This document shows positions 47,160-58,615 of a DNA stretch of 64,000 nt, in pieces. Within the stretch, counting starts at the first letter, position 1, and every line of letters begins with the position of its first letter. The DNA is from Dolomedes plantarius (lineage: Eukaryota; Arthropoda; Arachnida; Araneae; Dolomedidae): positions 167,836,690-167,900,689 of the forward strand of contig OU015496.1 in assembly GCA_907164885.2 (NCBI GenBank), read 5' to 3'. The notes under the pieces are model-generated. The model was not told the DNA's origin. It did not search any database and saw nothing but the letters and a program-made list of their open reading frames with translations. The position numbers were made by a program, and so were the translations under genes.

Positions 47160-47405
47160 ATCGTTTCAGGGGCGCCGTTCGCACAATGCTAATGCCAAAA
47201 TCTAGTCTTCTTTTCACCTACATTCAATGTCTTCCAGTTAAATGAACAGAAAAATGGCTAGTGCTCCCATCTGCTATCAGTTTAAAGAAGTAAAAACATT
47301 TTCAACCTTTAATGAGAAATTTTTTAAAGATTTTTTAGGTTAAAAAAATCGGAAACAAAATCTGCACCGTGTAAGCGGTGGAGGTTGTTGCCTCTGAAAA
47401 GGTTA
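47160..47405 (-). repeat. Dispersed repeat, inverted relative of 36230-36740
   Basis: Shared blocks are listed at the 36230 entry. Both copies lie next to other mobile elements and encode nothing recognisable. Confidence 0.6.
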
Positions 47406-47424
47406 ATAAGACAGTTGAGAAATT

Positions 47425-47493
47425 TCCATCCCTTGGCCGGAATTCAAACCAAGTGGTGAAAGCACGCTAACTCTAACCATTATACAATATGGG
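47425..47493 (-). mobile_element. tRNA-like SINE head (antisense)
   Basis: The minus strand reads ttgtataatggttagagtta (A-box-like) then acttggtttgaattccggcc (B-box-like) with tRNA-like spacing. Acceptor pairing is poor, so it is taken as a SINE promoter fragment rather than a functional tRNA. Confidence 0.5.
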
Positions 47494-47528
47494 TAATCCA
47501 AAATTGAAGTACAATTGATTATCTAATA

Positions 47529-48185
47529 CAGGAATCTCTAAACCTTTTATCCTAAGGGCCACACTGACTACTCCACTAAGTCCCAAGGGTTAAGACCTAG
47601 ATAGTTATCTTATCATACCAACATACTGAAGTTTTCCGCTTTTTATCCGCTTTCGGCACTTCTTATCTGTGTGAAAAAACATTCTCCAAAATAAAATATA
47701 CAAAAAACATTTACAGATTCAAATTAACTGATGAGCATTTGAAGTCCCCGCTGATAATTTCCACTAGTAAACTTAATCCACAACTGCAAACAATTGTCAG
47801 TGGAAAGTTACAGCTACATAAATGTCATTAATCATAATTATAATGTTTAATTTCATTATGTAAATTACCTATGTATGTCACATATTGTAAGTTTTTTAGG
47901 ATAAATCTCAAATCGGAAATTACAGTTAAAATGTTTAATTTTATTATGTATGTCAGTTATTGTGTTTCTTAATTGGTCGTTAGATAAAAACATCTGATAA
48001 CTATTTTGTATGATTTACTTACATTGTAAATTTTAGTAATTTTATTTTTATGTACAATTTTGATTACATTGTAAAATTTTCAATGTAACCAAAATAAATT
48101 ATGGTGGGTCGGATACCGGACATGTCAAGGCCGCTACCGCGCACCAGATTTTTAGTGATCACGGGCCGTAGTTTGGAAACCTCTG
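47529..48185 (+). mobile_element. hAT transposon remnant with 8-bp target duplication
   Basis: The 8-mer atctaata occurs at 47521-47528 and again at 48186-48193. The ends read caggaatctctaaac at the left and, inward from the right, cagaggtttccaaactacgg, an imperfect inverted repeat of the hAT type. The size (657 bp) and content show an internally deleted element that keeps the transposase C-terminus. Confidence 0.8.
47616..47831 (+). pseudogene. hAT transposase C-terminal dimerisation segment
   Basis: Seventy-one open codons read YQHTEVFRFLSAFGTSYLCE, then KTFSKIKYTKNIYRF, TDEHLKSPLIISTSKLNPQL and end QLHKCH before TAA. The pattern SAFGTSYLCEKTFSKxK..LTDEHL is the C-terminal hAT dimerisation region of the kind found in GTF2I-repeat-containing/SCAND3-like domesticated and active hAT transposases. 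The catalytic N-terminal two thirds are absent. The frame is uninterrupted, so the internal deletion may be fairly recent. Confidence 0.82.
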
Positions 48186-48289
48186 ATCTAATACAATGAG
48201 GATTTTAGTTTATTTCATTTTCTGACATTTATAAATTTTTTATAGAAACGTTCGAGATATTTTGAGAACAATGTTTTGGTAATGGATGC

Positions 48290-48440
48290 GTCGGTTGCCG
48301 ATTACGTCGCTAACCACCATACAACGTGGGCGGCAAAAATAATGCTATTTGCTGGTATCGAACCCTCAGTCTTTGATTTGATATGCTCTTGATTTAGACA
48401 GACAGCTATCTCGAGCCATTTTGAGACTATTTTGGGCTCC
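48290..48440 (-). repeat. tRNA-like SINE fragment (family 3), arm copy
   Basis: The minus strand reads gctgtctgtctaaatcaaga, then agactgagggttcgatacc (B-box-like) and agcaaatagcatt. The counterpart at 60748-60900 has gggttcaatacc. Only these two copies, both in the arms, are seen. Confidence 0.5.
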
Positions 48441-48537
48441 TTTACCTTATTTCAATAATAATCGAACAACTCCCGTTCTCCTTTCAAGGCTTAGAGACGC
48501 ATAAAATCATCTAAAAGACCAAATCTTTGTCAATTAA

Positions 48538-49084
48538 CGCTGCTATGTACTAACCCCATTGGCTTCGCTCACCTCAATGTTAACCTATGGAGAAAATTTG
48601 TCCACGGATTGCCGACTTGGATTCAAAGATTTTTTTTTTTAAATGTACTCCGTCATAGAGAAAGAAATTTTACATTTGTGTACATTTTTCATTAAGAAAA
48701 ATACAATTAATATTTAAAAATTTAAATTATTCTGGAAAAAATCTGGTATAGTGTGTTTTTAAACGTTCATAAATTCCTTCGGTGGACGAAGTTTATAAAA
48801 TGAATCCTGTAGCGCTTTGAAGAAAAGTTCAGACTATCTGACAATACCAATTTTATTTGATTATCAGCATTTATATACCTGTAAATAGTTGACAAAAATA
48901 TGCTTTAAATAAAAAATTTGGGGCAGTGCTTAACCACCTATAGAGAGAGAGCCATTACAATCCCTCAAAATGTCAATCCTAAGAGGGGTGGAATTCTCGA
49001 ACTGTCAACTGGACTCCTCCCATCACAAGTGTCTGCAAGGAGAGGATAAGAGAAATACGATATTTTTCTTAGTACATAGCAGCC
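48538..49084. mobile_element. TTAA-flanked MITE (full copy, left arm)
   Basis: TTAA lies at 48534-48537 and 49085-49088. The ends cgctgctatgtactaa and ttagtacatagcagcc form an inverted repeat. Related copies are 60067-60618 (right arm) and 15283-15652 (truncated, in the intron). Confidence 0.72.
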
Positions 49085-49088
49085 TTAA

Positions 49089-50194
49089 TAGGAACATTTT
49101 GATCGCTAAGTTTACGCATATATTCTATTGCTGCCATCTATCGGTGGAATGAGAAATCTTTCATTTGTGGCAAAATCATTATATTCTTAGAAAAAAATAT
49201 AATGATTGTGCTCTAGCTTGGTATTGTCGTTTTCAGCCGAGAAAGAAAAAACAGTGGAAAATGATCTAGTTTTGTCAAAGAAGCAGTTTTTTGTGGAACA
49301 TAGATACGTTACATTTCATAAGAGTGATTAATAAGTCCTTGCGATTCTTGAGTTGAACAGTAACTTCTATGAATAAAAATAATTAAGTTAGCTGTCTAAA
49401 AATAAACTCTTATACATTTGAGCAGTTTTAAAATTATCTTGTATGGTTCAAAACACACGAATCGTAATTGATCCAATGGAAGACTGGTCTAGCTTAAAGC
49501 TAAAAATAATTTCAAATGAAAGTATTTAATATCTATCGTGAAATATCATAATTACTGTCTCTTAGCTATTCGTAAAAATCGAAAATTTTATACAAATTTT
49601 ATGCAAAGTTGGATCGATGAAGTATTTGGTTCTTTAACACTAGTTAACAGGTGCATCGAGATTAAAATTTTCAAAAATTACGTTTTAACAATGCAATGCA
49701 GATACCTTAGAAGTATTTTAGAAGTTTGTCCACTGCAAATTCCAAAAGGAAACCTTTGAAGTGCTTGGAAAGTACTTTGAACCTTTATAATACAGATAGT
49801 AGCGTGCGGCTCTATATGTAACATTTTGTCCGGGATATATTTGGTACTGAATCTCGTTTCTAAGAAATTAATTTTGAAAATATTCCTTTTGAAGATCTCA
49901 CATTATTTGACATTGAAGGACTCAAATTTTTATCTAAACGAAGCACTATCGCTGTAGAAGCATAATTTAGAGTTAAATATTATAAAGGGGGGAACTTCTT
50001 GGTATTTAAATTGATAAAATGAATACTAACTTCGAGGCTCTTTAGACCATCTGGTTAATTTTTGTGAAATTACCCTTTCATAAAAGATATATACATGAAA
50101 TCTATCTGCATGATCCACCGGTTCTGTGAATGAGTGAATCTCTTTAGCCAATGTCCAGATATTGCATTAAGAAATTTTTGCGAAGGGGGAGGAA
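49089..50194. other. Arm sequence with no recognised feature
   Basis: AT-rich. It is matched in reverse in 58969-60066. The open frame 49538-49759 is disrupted in the other arm, which argues against coding. Confidence 0.5.
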
Positions 50195-50548
50195 AATCTG
50201 GGCCAGTGGTCGTCTTGGCCAGAGAGAGTAGGCTTTCGGTACTGAGAGCGCTCGTATCGAATCCCGACAAGCGCCTTTAAATACCTCCGTGTCTAGACCG
50301 GATATGGGCATGTTAAATCTGTAGACCTGAAAGTCCCCCTACGAAGTCAGAGAGGGTGGGAGAGGGTACGATCCCAATAGATGTCGCCCCTGCGGGTTCT
50401 CGGTTAAAATTGTGGTGACGCATAGCCAAGACGTACTCCGACCCTTGTGGTGCTATTATAAACCGGAGCTGTACTATTCAGCCCGAAGCCTATATGTATC
50501 TGATCTGGCACTTCCGGCCCTGAGGCATTCGGAACGACAATAACAATT
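50195..50548 (+). mobile_element. SINE family 1, copy 5 (left arm)
   Basis: The head cagtggtcgtcttggccaga and the B-box-like ctcgtatcgaatcccgac lead into the family body and a tail at aacgacaataacaatt. It is the arm counterpart of the antisense copy at 58616-58968. Confidence 0.82.
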
Positions 50549-51224
50549 ATTTTGCCAGGAGCAAAATCAGGTTCTATATATCGGATAAAGTACGTAGTAA
50601 AATTTAATTTTACACACAGCGTTAATAACACTTCGGGCTATATTTAGGCACTTTTAGCGTTTAACAGTAACGAATAACTATTAAATATTATGTTTATTCA
50701 CAGAGAGAATAAATTGAACGAGCTTATGGAGTTCTAACGCAATTCCATTAAAAGAACATAATTTAGGGGTTAGGTGGTACAGGACACAATGCTATGAATT
50801 TTCTTGGATTTTATGAAGGATTTTCCCTCTAGAGTGCATTGATATAACGGTCTTTATGCATATTAAAATATTTGATATTAGTGAGATTTGATTTTTACAA
50901 AATTTTAAATTCATATTTAAAAGCCATTAATGAAATTTTACTCTAAGCTAAAAAGAATTCATTTATTACACTACAAATAATAAGTTCAGTTTGTCAGTCC
51001 CTTTTATTTCATAATATCGCATATTGAAAGCTTAAATTCTGACTTTTTTTTAAAACTATGATCGTCTTCAAATTCTCTGCAATTAGTCGATGAGCAGTTC
51101 TATACGGGTTAGAATCAGTGAAAATAAATTCTTAAAACCATCATAAGTATTAAAAACTAAATTGCCAAGTTTCTGAGCAAATCTTAAGGTGACTTACATC
51201 TATATTGTTCAATTTACAAAGTGG

Positions 51225-51900
51225 TCAACATGCTACCCTGGTCACTCTCATTCTTAGTATGTGTTTCGGCAGGCACACAGTACCAGTAAGTAACCTAAAA
51301 CAGGCAACTCCCAATCCTCAAGGCAGAGAACCAGGAATTCTGAAACTATTTATAAGGAGACTTTCCCATGCCTTTCTCTTCGCCCCCTCTCTGTAAACTA
51401 AAAATCTGTTGGCCATATTGGATGAAGAGATTGATTTTTTTATAGTTCGCAAGGGCAGAGAAAGACAAGGTTGCGGCATTCGATCACCCTTCTGAGCCAG
51501 AGGGCCCACCTGGTCATTCCCGCGTAAGCCACAGTCGCTTGGGATCTGCTGGAGCCCTGCTTTATTTTTTATATCCATGAAATGACTAAAGTTTTCCTTA
51601 CTAAATCATTCCCTTATTATCTTGCAAGGTGGGGTAAATGCCACTATTACAGGCTTGGAATCAATTAAGAAAATAAAGTTTTCCTGCAGCACAAGCCTCA
51701 AGTTCTTTGGCCCCTAGATAAATCGCCCAACCTCTCAGTCCAATTTGTCACAATATCTGCCCACTTGGCAAGGCAGAGTAAAACAGGATGAAAAGGTCCC
51801 AGATCCAGCATTCCTGATAGTGTTTTTACTACAACCATCAGTATTTACGTGTAGCCAGTTACTGGCAGTGTATGTCTCATGGGCTGTAGCCTGGCCGCTA
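51225..51900 (-). pseudogene. LINE RNase H relic (left arm)
   Basis: On the minus strand SNWLHVNTDGCSK carries the first acidic block. GSGTFSSCFTLPCQVG follows, then stop-containing pieces, then LQQIPSDCGLRGNDQVGPLA, equivalent to WIPGHCGVAGNELADHLA of the 23018 copy. The catalytic histidine is lost (SDC for SHC/GHC) and the final acid is replaced. The tail VACFRLLTGTVCLPKHILRM parallels AEFCLATGHDCLLKHLHR of the 23018 copy, so both are one LINE family. It is decayed. The right arm has lost the middle of it. Confidence 0.78.
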
Positions 51901-53084
51901 CAATTCCAGATGTTTATCTGACTGAATTTCTTTAGAGCAAAAATTTTCAGTGAGAGGATGAGACTTAACGAACATATATTCCGTTATATAATGCATAACT
52001 TACAGAATATACCGACATTCTTAAGAATATTTTATGAATTTCATATTTAAACAAATCACGTCGTTTTGAAAGTTCCAATGGTACAGAAAAATTCAAAGCT
52101 TCACTTGATGCTTTTGTGACCAATAAAACACAGCGAAAGATGTAAAAATGCACTCTTTAGTTTCCTTACAGGAGCAACAAATTTCCGAAAATTTAAATGC
52201 TTTTATAACTAATCCCTATTTCGGCAAACGCATAATTCTCCATATTCCGGTTCATAATAAAGCTTTTAAAAGCACAAAAAGAAAAGTTCTAGTATCTGAT
52301 TTAAGATTCAGATATGACAAATGTTCTTCATTTCTGATTGATCGTGAAAGGATCTTCATCTGATATTTCTTTCCTACGAGCTCAGCGGAAGGTCGATTTG
52401 AAACCCAAAAACGTAATCGATTTTCGTTAATCGAGTAAAGATACACTCGGACTGCTTTAACCTTAGAAGAGGACGAGGCAGTTATATCATCGATCTTGTG
52501 CAATGGATTTGTAATGTAGGCAGGGGTATCATGTCATATGCTGCTATTGTATATTAAAATGTCACGATTGCCAGTATGCCCTTATTTGTGTAACTAATGG
52601 GAATATATCGGTATACCAGAAACATTACAAGACCGTAAAGTTAAGAAACGGTATTTAGCTCCCTGAATTTTAGAGTGAATTATTGATGTCCATGAAAGTA
52701 AAGAAATCTGGAGATACTGATATATTTGTAATTGATACAGGTGACATAAGTAGCGCATTTTTATGCGTAGGATGTAACAGCTTTTTTTTTTAAATAATTA
52801 AAAATTTAAAGGAAAGCAGCATCTAATGTGCGAAGAATTGAAATATGTAAGGTATTTAATACATCGTTGCGTTTTGATCCTAAACAATTTTATTTCTCTA
52901 AGCTTACTGTTCTATCCCAATTTTCTCGCCAAGACCTTACTTTGGGAGCTAAAAAAAGCAATTACGGTTATACTAATTAATAAACATGCAAAATTAACAT
53001 GTACATGTGAGACTCGAGAGAGATGATATATTAGCATTAGCAATTTTTAGATAGCCGTCTCGAAAAGCTGTGCGAAACACGATT

Positions 53085-53260
53085 AGCGTCCTTTACACGT
53101 ACGCTCTTTCCCGCGTGAAACGACAATCCCGCGCGAAGGGGTACACTTGTGAAGGTGTCAGAGAGGAAGAGAAAGCTGCTTTGGAGAGTACTGCAAGTTT
53201 TCTCGCGCGCAGTCCCGTACGCTCAAGCACTCGCGAAAGAGCATACGTGTAAAGGGTGCT
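53085..53260. mobile_element. Short GC-rich palindromic MITE (176 bp)
   Basis: The ends agcgtcctttacacgtacgc and, from the right read inward, agcaccctttacacgtatgc, continue as ctctttcccgcgtg and ctctttcgcgagtg. This gives inverted repeats of about 33 bp with few mismatches. It is notably GC-rich for the region. No target duplication is certain. Confidence 0.7.
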
Positions 53261-53639
53261 ATTGAGTAGGCTGTCATTAAGACACGATGAGTCGACGAAA
53301 AAGCAAGTTTAATTTAGGGAGATTACTAGCTGTTGGTAAAAAATACAATTAGGAATGTCGTATAGATTTGGTGTTAGATGATATTCTGTGCATTTTAACT
53401 GTTAGATATGCACCTAACGGCAATGGAGTTAAATATGCTGTTATATGTTACATTTTATTTCTTTACACAGAAACATTGCCAGTGTGAGTTTGGTTAAGAA
53501 TTTTAGATTTGTGATGCTCTTTGGAATGGAAATAGAGGGTTAACACAAAGAAATGACACTTTGTAATAAAATATCTTAGCCTTGGTGTCAGATTTGAGCT
53601 TTACTCATTTTTAAAATTTTATACGGTATCTCATATTAA

Positions 53640-54624
53640 CACTCCATCGGGCGCGTTGATCTGACAGATACACGCGTGTCAATATATCTGCTTTTGTCCC
53701 CTAAACCTTGTTCTTACGACCTTGACCTTATCAGTACCTGTCTATCTGACCACCTGCTCCTCTGGAATACAGTAACTACCAGTTCCGTGTAGGAGTATTT
53801 CCCGTTTTGAAGATTGTTTGAAGTTTTGTATCTGTTAGATACACACGCCCGATAACGTTTGTCTCTTGAAGCTTTACGAAAGTATCAAGATTCCCTGTAC
53901 GTTTTTGATTTATCTTTTCCCATGATGTGTGCTAAACGCTTTTTAGATTTGAATAATCAAAAAGACCTTCAGCTAGTTCATAGTATTCTATTTAGTGATG
54001 GAAATGAGGAATTTATTGCTGAAGAATTTGATGAAAGTGATGATACGAAAAAGATATATTAGAAACATGTGAAGTGGATTCTGATAGCAGTAAAAGTGAT
54101 TATAATGACTCAGAATTTGATGATGATTTTTATGTAGGAAAAGACAATAGTACTAAATGGGCAAAATGGATCGGAAGAAAAAATGTCAAAGATAGATCGC
54201 AGAATATTATCACAAAATTACCTGGTGTAATCGGAAGTGCGAAAGGTATAAAATCTATATACGGCTCTTGGAACTGTTTTTTTCTGACGAAATATTGGAA
54301 ATAATTGTGAAATGCACTAAAGAATAAATTTCTGCAGTTTCTAATCTATGTAGTAGAGAAAGAGATACAAGACTAACAGATAATATTGAAATAAATGCCT
54401 TTATCGGTTTACGTCTATTAGCTGGTGTTTTGTAAAAAATAAAAATTGTAAAAAAATAAAAAATAAATAAAAAAAAAGTCCGGGTGTAAAAGCTTGGACC
54501 TTAAAAGAATAAAAATAGAAGATTTAAAGTAATACAAATTAACAGAAAACACATAAAACAGAGATGTATCTGACAGATACACCGCGCCCGATGACTTAAG
54601 TTTCGAGACTCGCCTGACGGAGTG
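53640..54624 (+). mobile_element. piggyBac-like element, internally deleted (985 bp)
   Basis: TTAA lies at 53636-53639 and 54625-54628. The terminal repeats read cactccatcgggcg and, inward from the right, cactccgtcaggcg. A subterminal motif, atctgacagatacac, occurs near both ends (53662 and 54571). A partial transposase lies within. Confidence 0.85.
53859..54435 (+). pseudogene. piggyBac-type transposase N-terminal third
   Basis: The first frame (53859-54062) includes FSDGNEEFIAEEFDESDDTK, an acidic N-terminus. After a shift the second frame (54074-54304) reads DYNDSEFDDDFYVGKDNSTK, then SQNIITKLPGVIGSAKG and IYGSWNCFFLTKYW, and a third piece runs to about 54435 (INAFIGLRLLAGVL). The pattern N/P..W..FF..E.L..IV..TN matches the start of the piggyBac transposase domain. 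Everything past that point, including the catalytic aspartates and Cys-rich tail, is deleted before the right end. Confidence 0.8.
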
Positions 54625-55245
54625 TTAAGATTCCTTCTAACTACATTAAAATCTTGATAGATTCCCATGGTTAAAAATTCCTGATATGGCTTAAATATGT
54701 GGGGGTCCAGCGGAAACGCTGCAGCATATCTTGTCCTTTGCAGTCGATTCCATGGCGATGGCATCTTGGTATGTCCCGTGCTCACACGTCCTTTACGAAA
54801 TTCTTTTAACCCAAATATTGGACACTCTGACAGATACTCACGCTTATACACATCCCTCCTTACGACGATCAATTTCGACTTTACTAATGTCTTTTCCTGT
54901 CAAAAATTGAACAACCGTTCACAGGGCGTGTTTGGGCGAATCCATGTCACGACCGTACGTAGTCACCTTGCCAAAACGTTCAGATAGATCTCTGACACTT
55001 CCGAGCTTTGTTTCGTAGCGTACAACGCCATCTACTGGTGCAAATGCTAAGCTCTGAGTATTAAACCACTGCAGCTAAAACAAAAGTCTCACTTTCATTT
55101 GGGTCACCCTAATATTTCTTAAGATGTCATTTCTATCCATTAGAAAGTGAGGCTCATTAGAGATGATTGGTAACGATTTAGTAGTTTAACGACAGTGTGA
55201 TATGATTTTGTGGTTTAACATCATCGTGACTTAGTAAATTTTATG

Positions 55246-55270
55246 CCAAAATAGACGTAGTCTATTTTGG
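55246..55270. repeat. Perfect 25-bp palindrome
   Basis: ccaaaatagac and gtctattttgg are separated by gta. The 55130-55400 region also contains loosely repeated gtttaac..gtgac motifs of unknown origin. Confidence 0.8.
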
Positions 55271-56583
55271 AGAGATGTCAGACAAATCAGAGAAGATTGT
55301 GACATCTTGTGATATCATCCATTACAGGGTAAGATATCAGAAAGTGGTGGCAAAGGGTGTACCAGAGGCCTTTTAGAGAAGATCGTGACGCCATTTAATG
55401 GTTTAACGGTCAGCAAGTGCATAAGAAAAGAAGGTTCCAAATTTAGTTTTTGAACCAGAGAGTAGCATTTTATGGGAAGTTAGGAAAGGCAAAGTGTCCC
55501 TTTTAAACTCTTTTCGGTTTTTCATATCATAAATGTAAAGAACATGATGCTCTATCATGTACGTAATACCTGATAGCACATATGTAAACCACCATATAAC
55601 ATAATACTAATATTTCATGTCTATAATATTTTGAGCAGTATCTAACGTATGGTATAATATGCATGTAGTAGTATGCAGCATATAAATGCATACGAAAATA
55701 AGAGTTTAAAATATCGAATATACCGTATAATCTTCTAACGATTTTGTTTTTATCCTAGTTGTGTTTGCGCCCATCGTCCACTCTTAAATTTTACGGCCTT
55801 TTGTCGGCATCTCTCCACATTCCCGATTTTTCTGTTCCTTTGTTAACTTCGTATTCGAAAAGAAAATACAGGCTGTGGCAGCTGAAAACAAGATGGAATA
55901 AAAAATTTCTAGCTGACTGGTTGCATACAAGCGTAGTTACTCGGTATATCTTTATTTTGTCCCCACTTCTCGTTCAAAACGATTGGAAACGTTCTTCTGG
56001 GGGCAATCACGTTTCATTTTACGCAGGCTTGACGAAGCGTTAACATCTTTTGCGATAAATAAAAAAAACACCCAGAAGCAAAAGATATCTTGTATAGTTT
56101 AAGAATTCTATAAGATTAAGTTCAAACAATGAAATAGTTAAGACCAAAAGAAAAAATAGCTGCCTGTTTGTTTCTTTCACGGGACGTTTATTCCCAGTTA
56201 CTGCTTTATGGAATTTGGCCTTTTACGTATCGAGAAATCCCCCCCCGGCTCCCTAGAGTTTTAGTTCCTCTACTATCGTTTAGAGGTAAAATCAATTCTT
56301 ATGTGATTTTGAAATATATATATTTCATTTTTTTTAGTAGGTTATTTAAAGGTTTGCTTTGGAATAGTTCTTCTGTAAATGAAACTGTGTTAATTCGTGG
56401 AGTAGAACACATGGACATTTTTCCTAGCAAGATATTATACAATAAAAACTCACATAAAGGCATGTTTAAGAAATTTTCTGTGCAATGAATTTATTATTAT
56501 TAGTTTTTACTCCTGGCTATGCAAATAAGTAAGCAGGAACAGACGCTCTCCCCAATAGTACCATAAACCACTACTAAAAGGTT

Positions 56584-56850
56584 TTAATTGCCCTAGAAAA
56601 ATTACCTCAAAAACAGTCAGACTTAGGACTAAAACGCTTCAAGGGAATGAAAATTCTTCCTTACAGCACGAAAATTTACAGCATATATAAAATCTGTCCT
56701 GATACAGGGCAAACTCAAGATCATGTATTTAATTGCTCATCCATCATTGGAACCCTTCATAAAATAGAAATTATTCCTCCGGAAGAGTTGCTTTAAACTG
56801 ATAAAGCTTCTAAAATCACCTCTGCAGTGCTTCATTATTTCGGACTGGAA
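56584..56850 (+). pseudogene. LINE C-terminal Cys-His tail
   Basis: The plus-strand reading gives LIALEKLPQKQSDLGLKRFK, then PYSTKIYSIYKICPDTGQTQ and DHVFNCSSIIGTLHKIE, followed by stop after PPEELL, then DKASKITSAVLHYFGL. The C..(T/Q)xDH..xC arrangement is the small Cys-His motif at the C-terminus of R1/Jockey-group LINE proteins. It ends a few bases before the Tigger element at 56859. No RNase H or reverse transcriptase was seen upstream. Confidence 0.65.
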
Positions 56851-58615
56851 AATATATACAGTGGACGCTCGTTAATTCGAACTCAAAGGTTCTCAGAAAA
56901 AGTTCGAATTATCCGATGTTAAGAGAAAATATATAACTCTAAAGGTGTATCACTGAAGAAGAAAAATTTCCTTGTATGTATAACCCCAGAAAATATATTA
57001 AACTATGTTATCTAAAATTAAACATATTAAGAAGCAATACAGGCTTACCTTAATCATAAAATGAAGCAGATGATATGCAGTAGAAAGTAAACTTTAATTA
57101 AAAATATGAATTACACATTTGGGAAAAAATATAAAAGAATGTTTGGTTTTGTTTATGATGCCTACATTGTCCAGCCAGCTAATCGATTTGAAGTAAGCAT
57201 TTCAATTCATTTTTAGAGGAAGATTCCGCCGGCCGATGGCCAAATGGCTAGTGCGCTGGCCTTCGGTACCAGCAAAAGTGCATTTTTACATCTTTCGCTG
57301 TGTTTTATTGTTCACGAAAACATCAAGTGCTTCAAGTTAAGCTTCGAATTTTTCTGTACCATGGGGACTTTCAAAACGAACTGATTTTTTTTAATATGAA
57401 ATTTATAAAATGTTCTTAAGAATGTCGGTATATTCTATAAGTTATCCATTATATAACGGAATATATGTTCGTTAAGTCTCATCCTCTCACTGAAAATTTT
57501 TGCTCTAAAGAAATTCAGTCAGATAAACATCTGAAATTGTAGCAGCTCGGCTACAGCCCATGAGAGATACCCTGCCAGTAACTGGCTACACGTAAATACT
57601 GATGGTTGTAGTGAAAACACTATCAGGAATGCTGGAGCTGGGACCTTTTCATCCTGTTTTACTCTGCCTTGCCAAGTGGGCAGATACTGTGACAAATTGG
57701 ACTGAGAGGTTGGGCGATTTCTCTAGAGGCCACAGAAGTTGAGGCCTGTGCAGGAGAAAACTTTATTTTCTTAATTGATTCCCAGGCTGTAAAGTATCCT
57801 TATAAATAGTTTCAGAATTCCTGGTTCTCTGTCTGTCTGTCTTGAGCATTTGGATTTGCCTGTTTTAGGTTAATTACTGGTACCGAGTGCCTGCCGAAAC
57901 ACATACTAAGAATGAGAGAGACCAGGGTAGCATGTTGATCACTTTGTAACCTGAACGATATAGATGGAAGTCACCATAAGATTTCTCAGAAACTTGGCAA
58001 TTCAGTTTTTAATATTTATGAATCTTTTAAAATTTTTTTTTCACTGATTCTAGCCCGTATAGAACTGCTCATCGACTAATGGCCGAGAATTTGAAGATGA
58101 TCATATTTTTTTAAAAAAAGTCAGAATTTAAGCTTTTAATATGCGATATTATGAAATAAAAGGGACTGACAAACTGAACTTATTAATTGTAGTGTAATGA
58201 ATGAATTCCTTTTAGCTTAAGTGTAAAATTTCATTAATGGCTTTTAAATATGAATTTAAAATTTTGTAAGAATCAAATTTCACTAATATCAAATATTTTA
58301 ATGTGCATAACGACCGTTATATCAATGCACTCTAGAGGGAAAATTATTCATAAAATCCAAGATAATTTATAGAATTGTGTCCTGTACCACCTACCCCCTT
58401 AAATTATGTTCTGTTAATGGAATTGAGTTAGAACTGCATAAGCTCGTTCGATTTGTTCTCTCTGTGAATAAACATAATATTTAATAATTATTCGTTACTG
58501 TTAAACGCTAATTGTGCCTAAATATAGCCGGAAGTGTTATTAACGCTGTGTGTAAAATTAAATTTTACTATGTACTAGATCCGATATATAGAACCTGATT
58601 TTGCTCCTGGCAAAA

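Larger units (their letters stand above)
48078..52154 (+). repeat. Left arm of a large inverted duplication (4077 bp)
   Basis: The segment is repeated in reverse orientation at 57277-61077. Boundary strings are tttcaatgtaaccaaaataa at the left and tgtaaaaatgcact at the right. Within it lie the end of the hAT, a tRNA-like fragment (48290-48440), a TTAA MITE, a SINE, other unique-looking sequence and a LINE RNase H relic. The copies differ by scattered substitutions, small gaps and one deletion of about 280 bp in the right arm. Confidence 0.9.
52155..57276. other. 5.1-kb spacer between the inverted arms
   Basis: It contains a small MITE (53085-53260), a piggyBac relic (53640-54624), a 25-bp perfect palindrome (55246-55270), a LINE tail (56584-56850), the left end of a Tigger element (from 56859) and the head of a SINE (57228-57276). 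The remaining stretches (52155-53084, 54629-56583) hold no recognisable gene. Confidence 0.6.

Noticed and set aside
49538..49759. Open frame in the left arm
   Set aside because: The counterpart in the right arm is interrupted and differences do not favour synonymous change by eye.
53070..53252. Arg-rich 60-codon open frame
   Set aside because: It lies wholly within the palindromic MITE and its reading is explained by the GC-rich inverted repeats.
54501..54872. Minus-strand open frame of 123 codons next to the piggyBac relic
   Set aside because: It spans the piggyBac right end and its TTAA, so it cannot be an ancestral gene; no domain seen.
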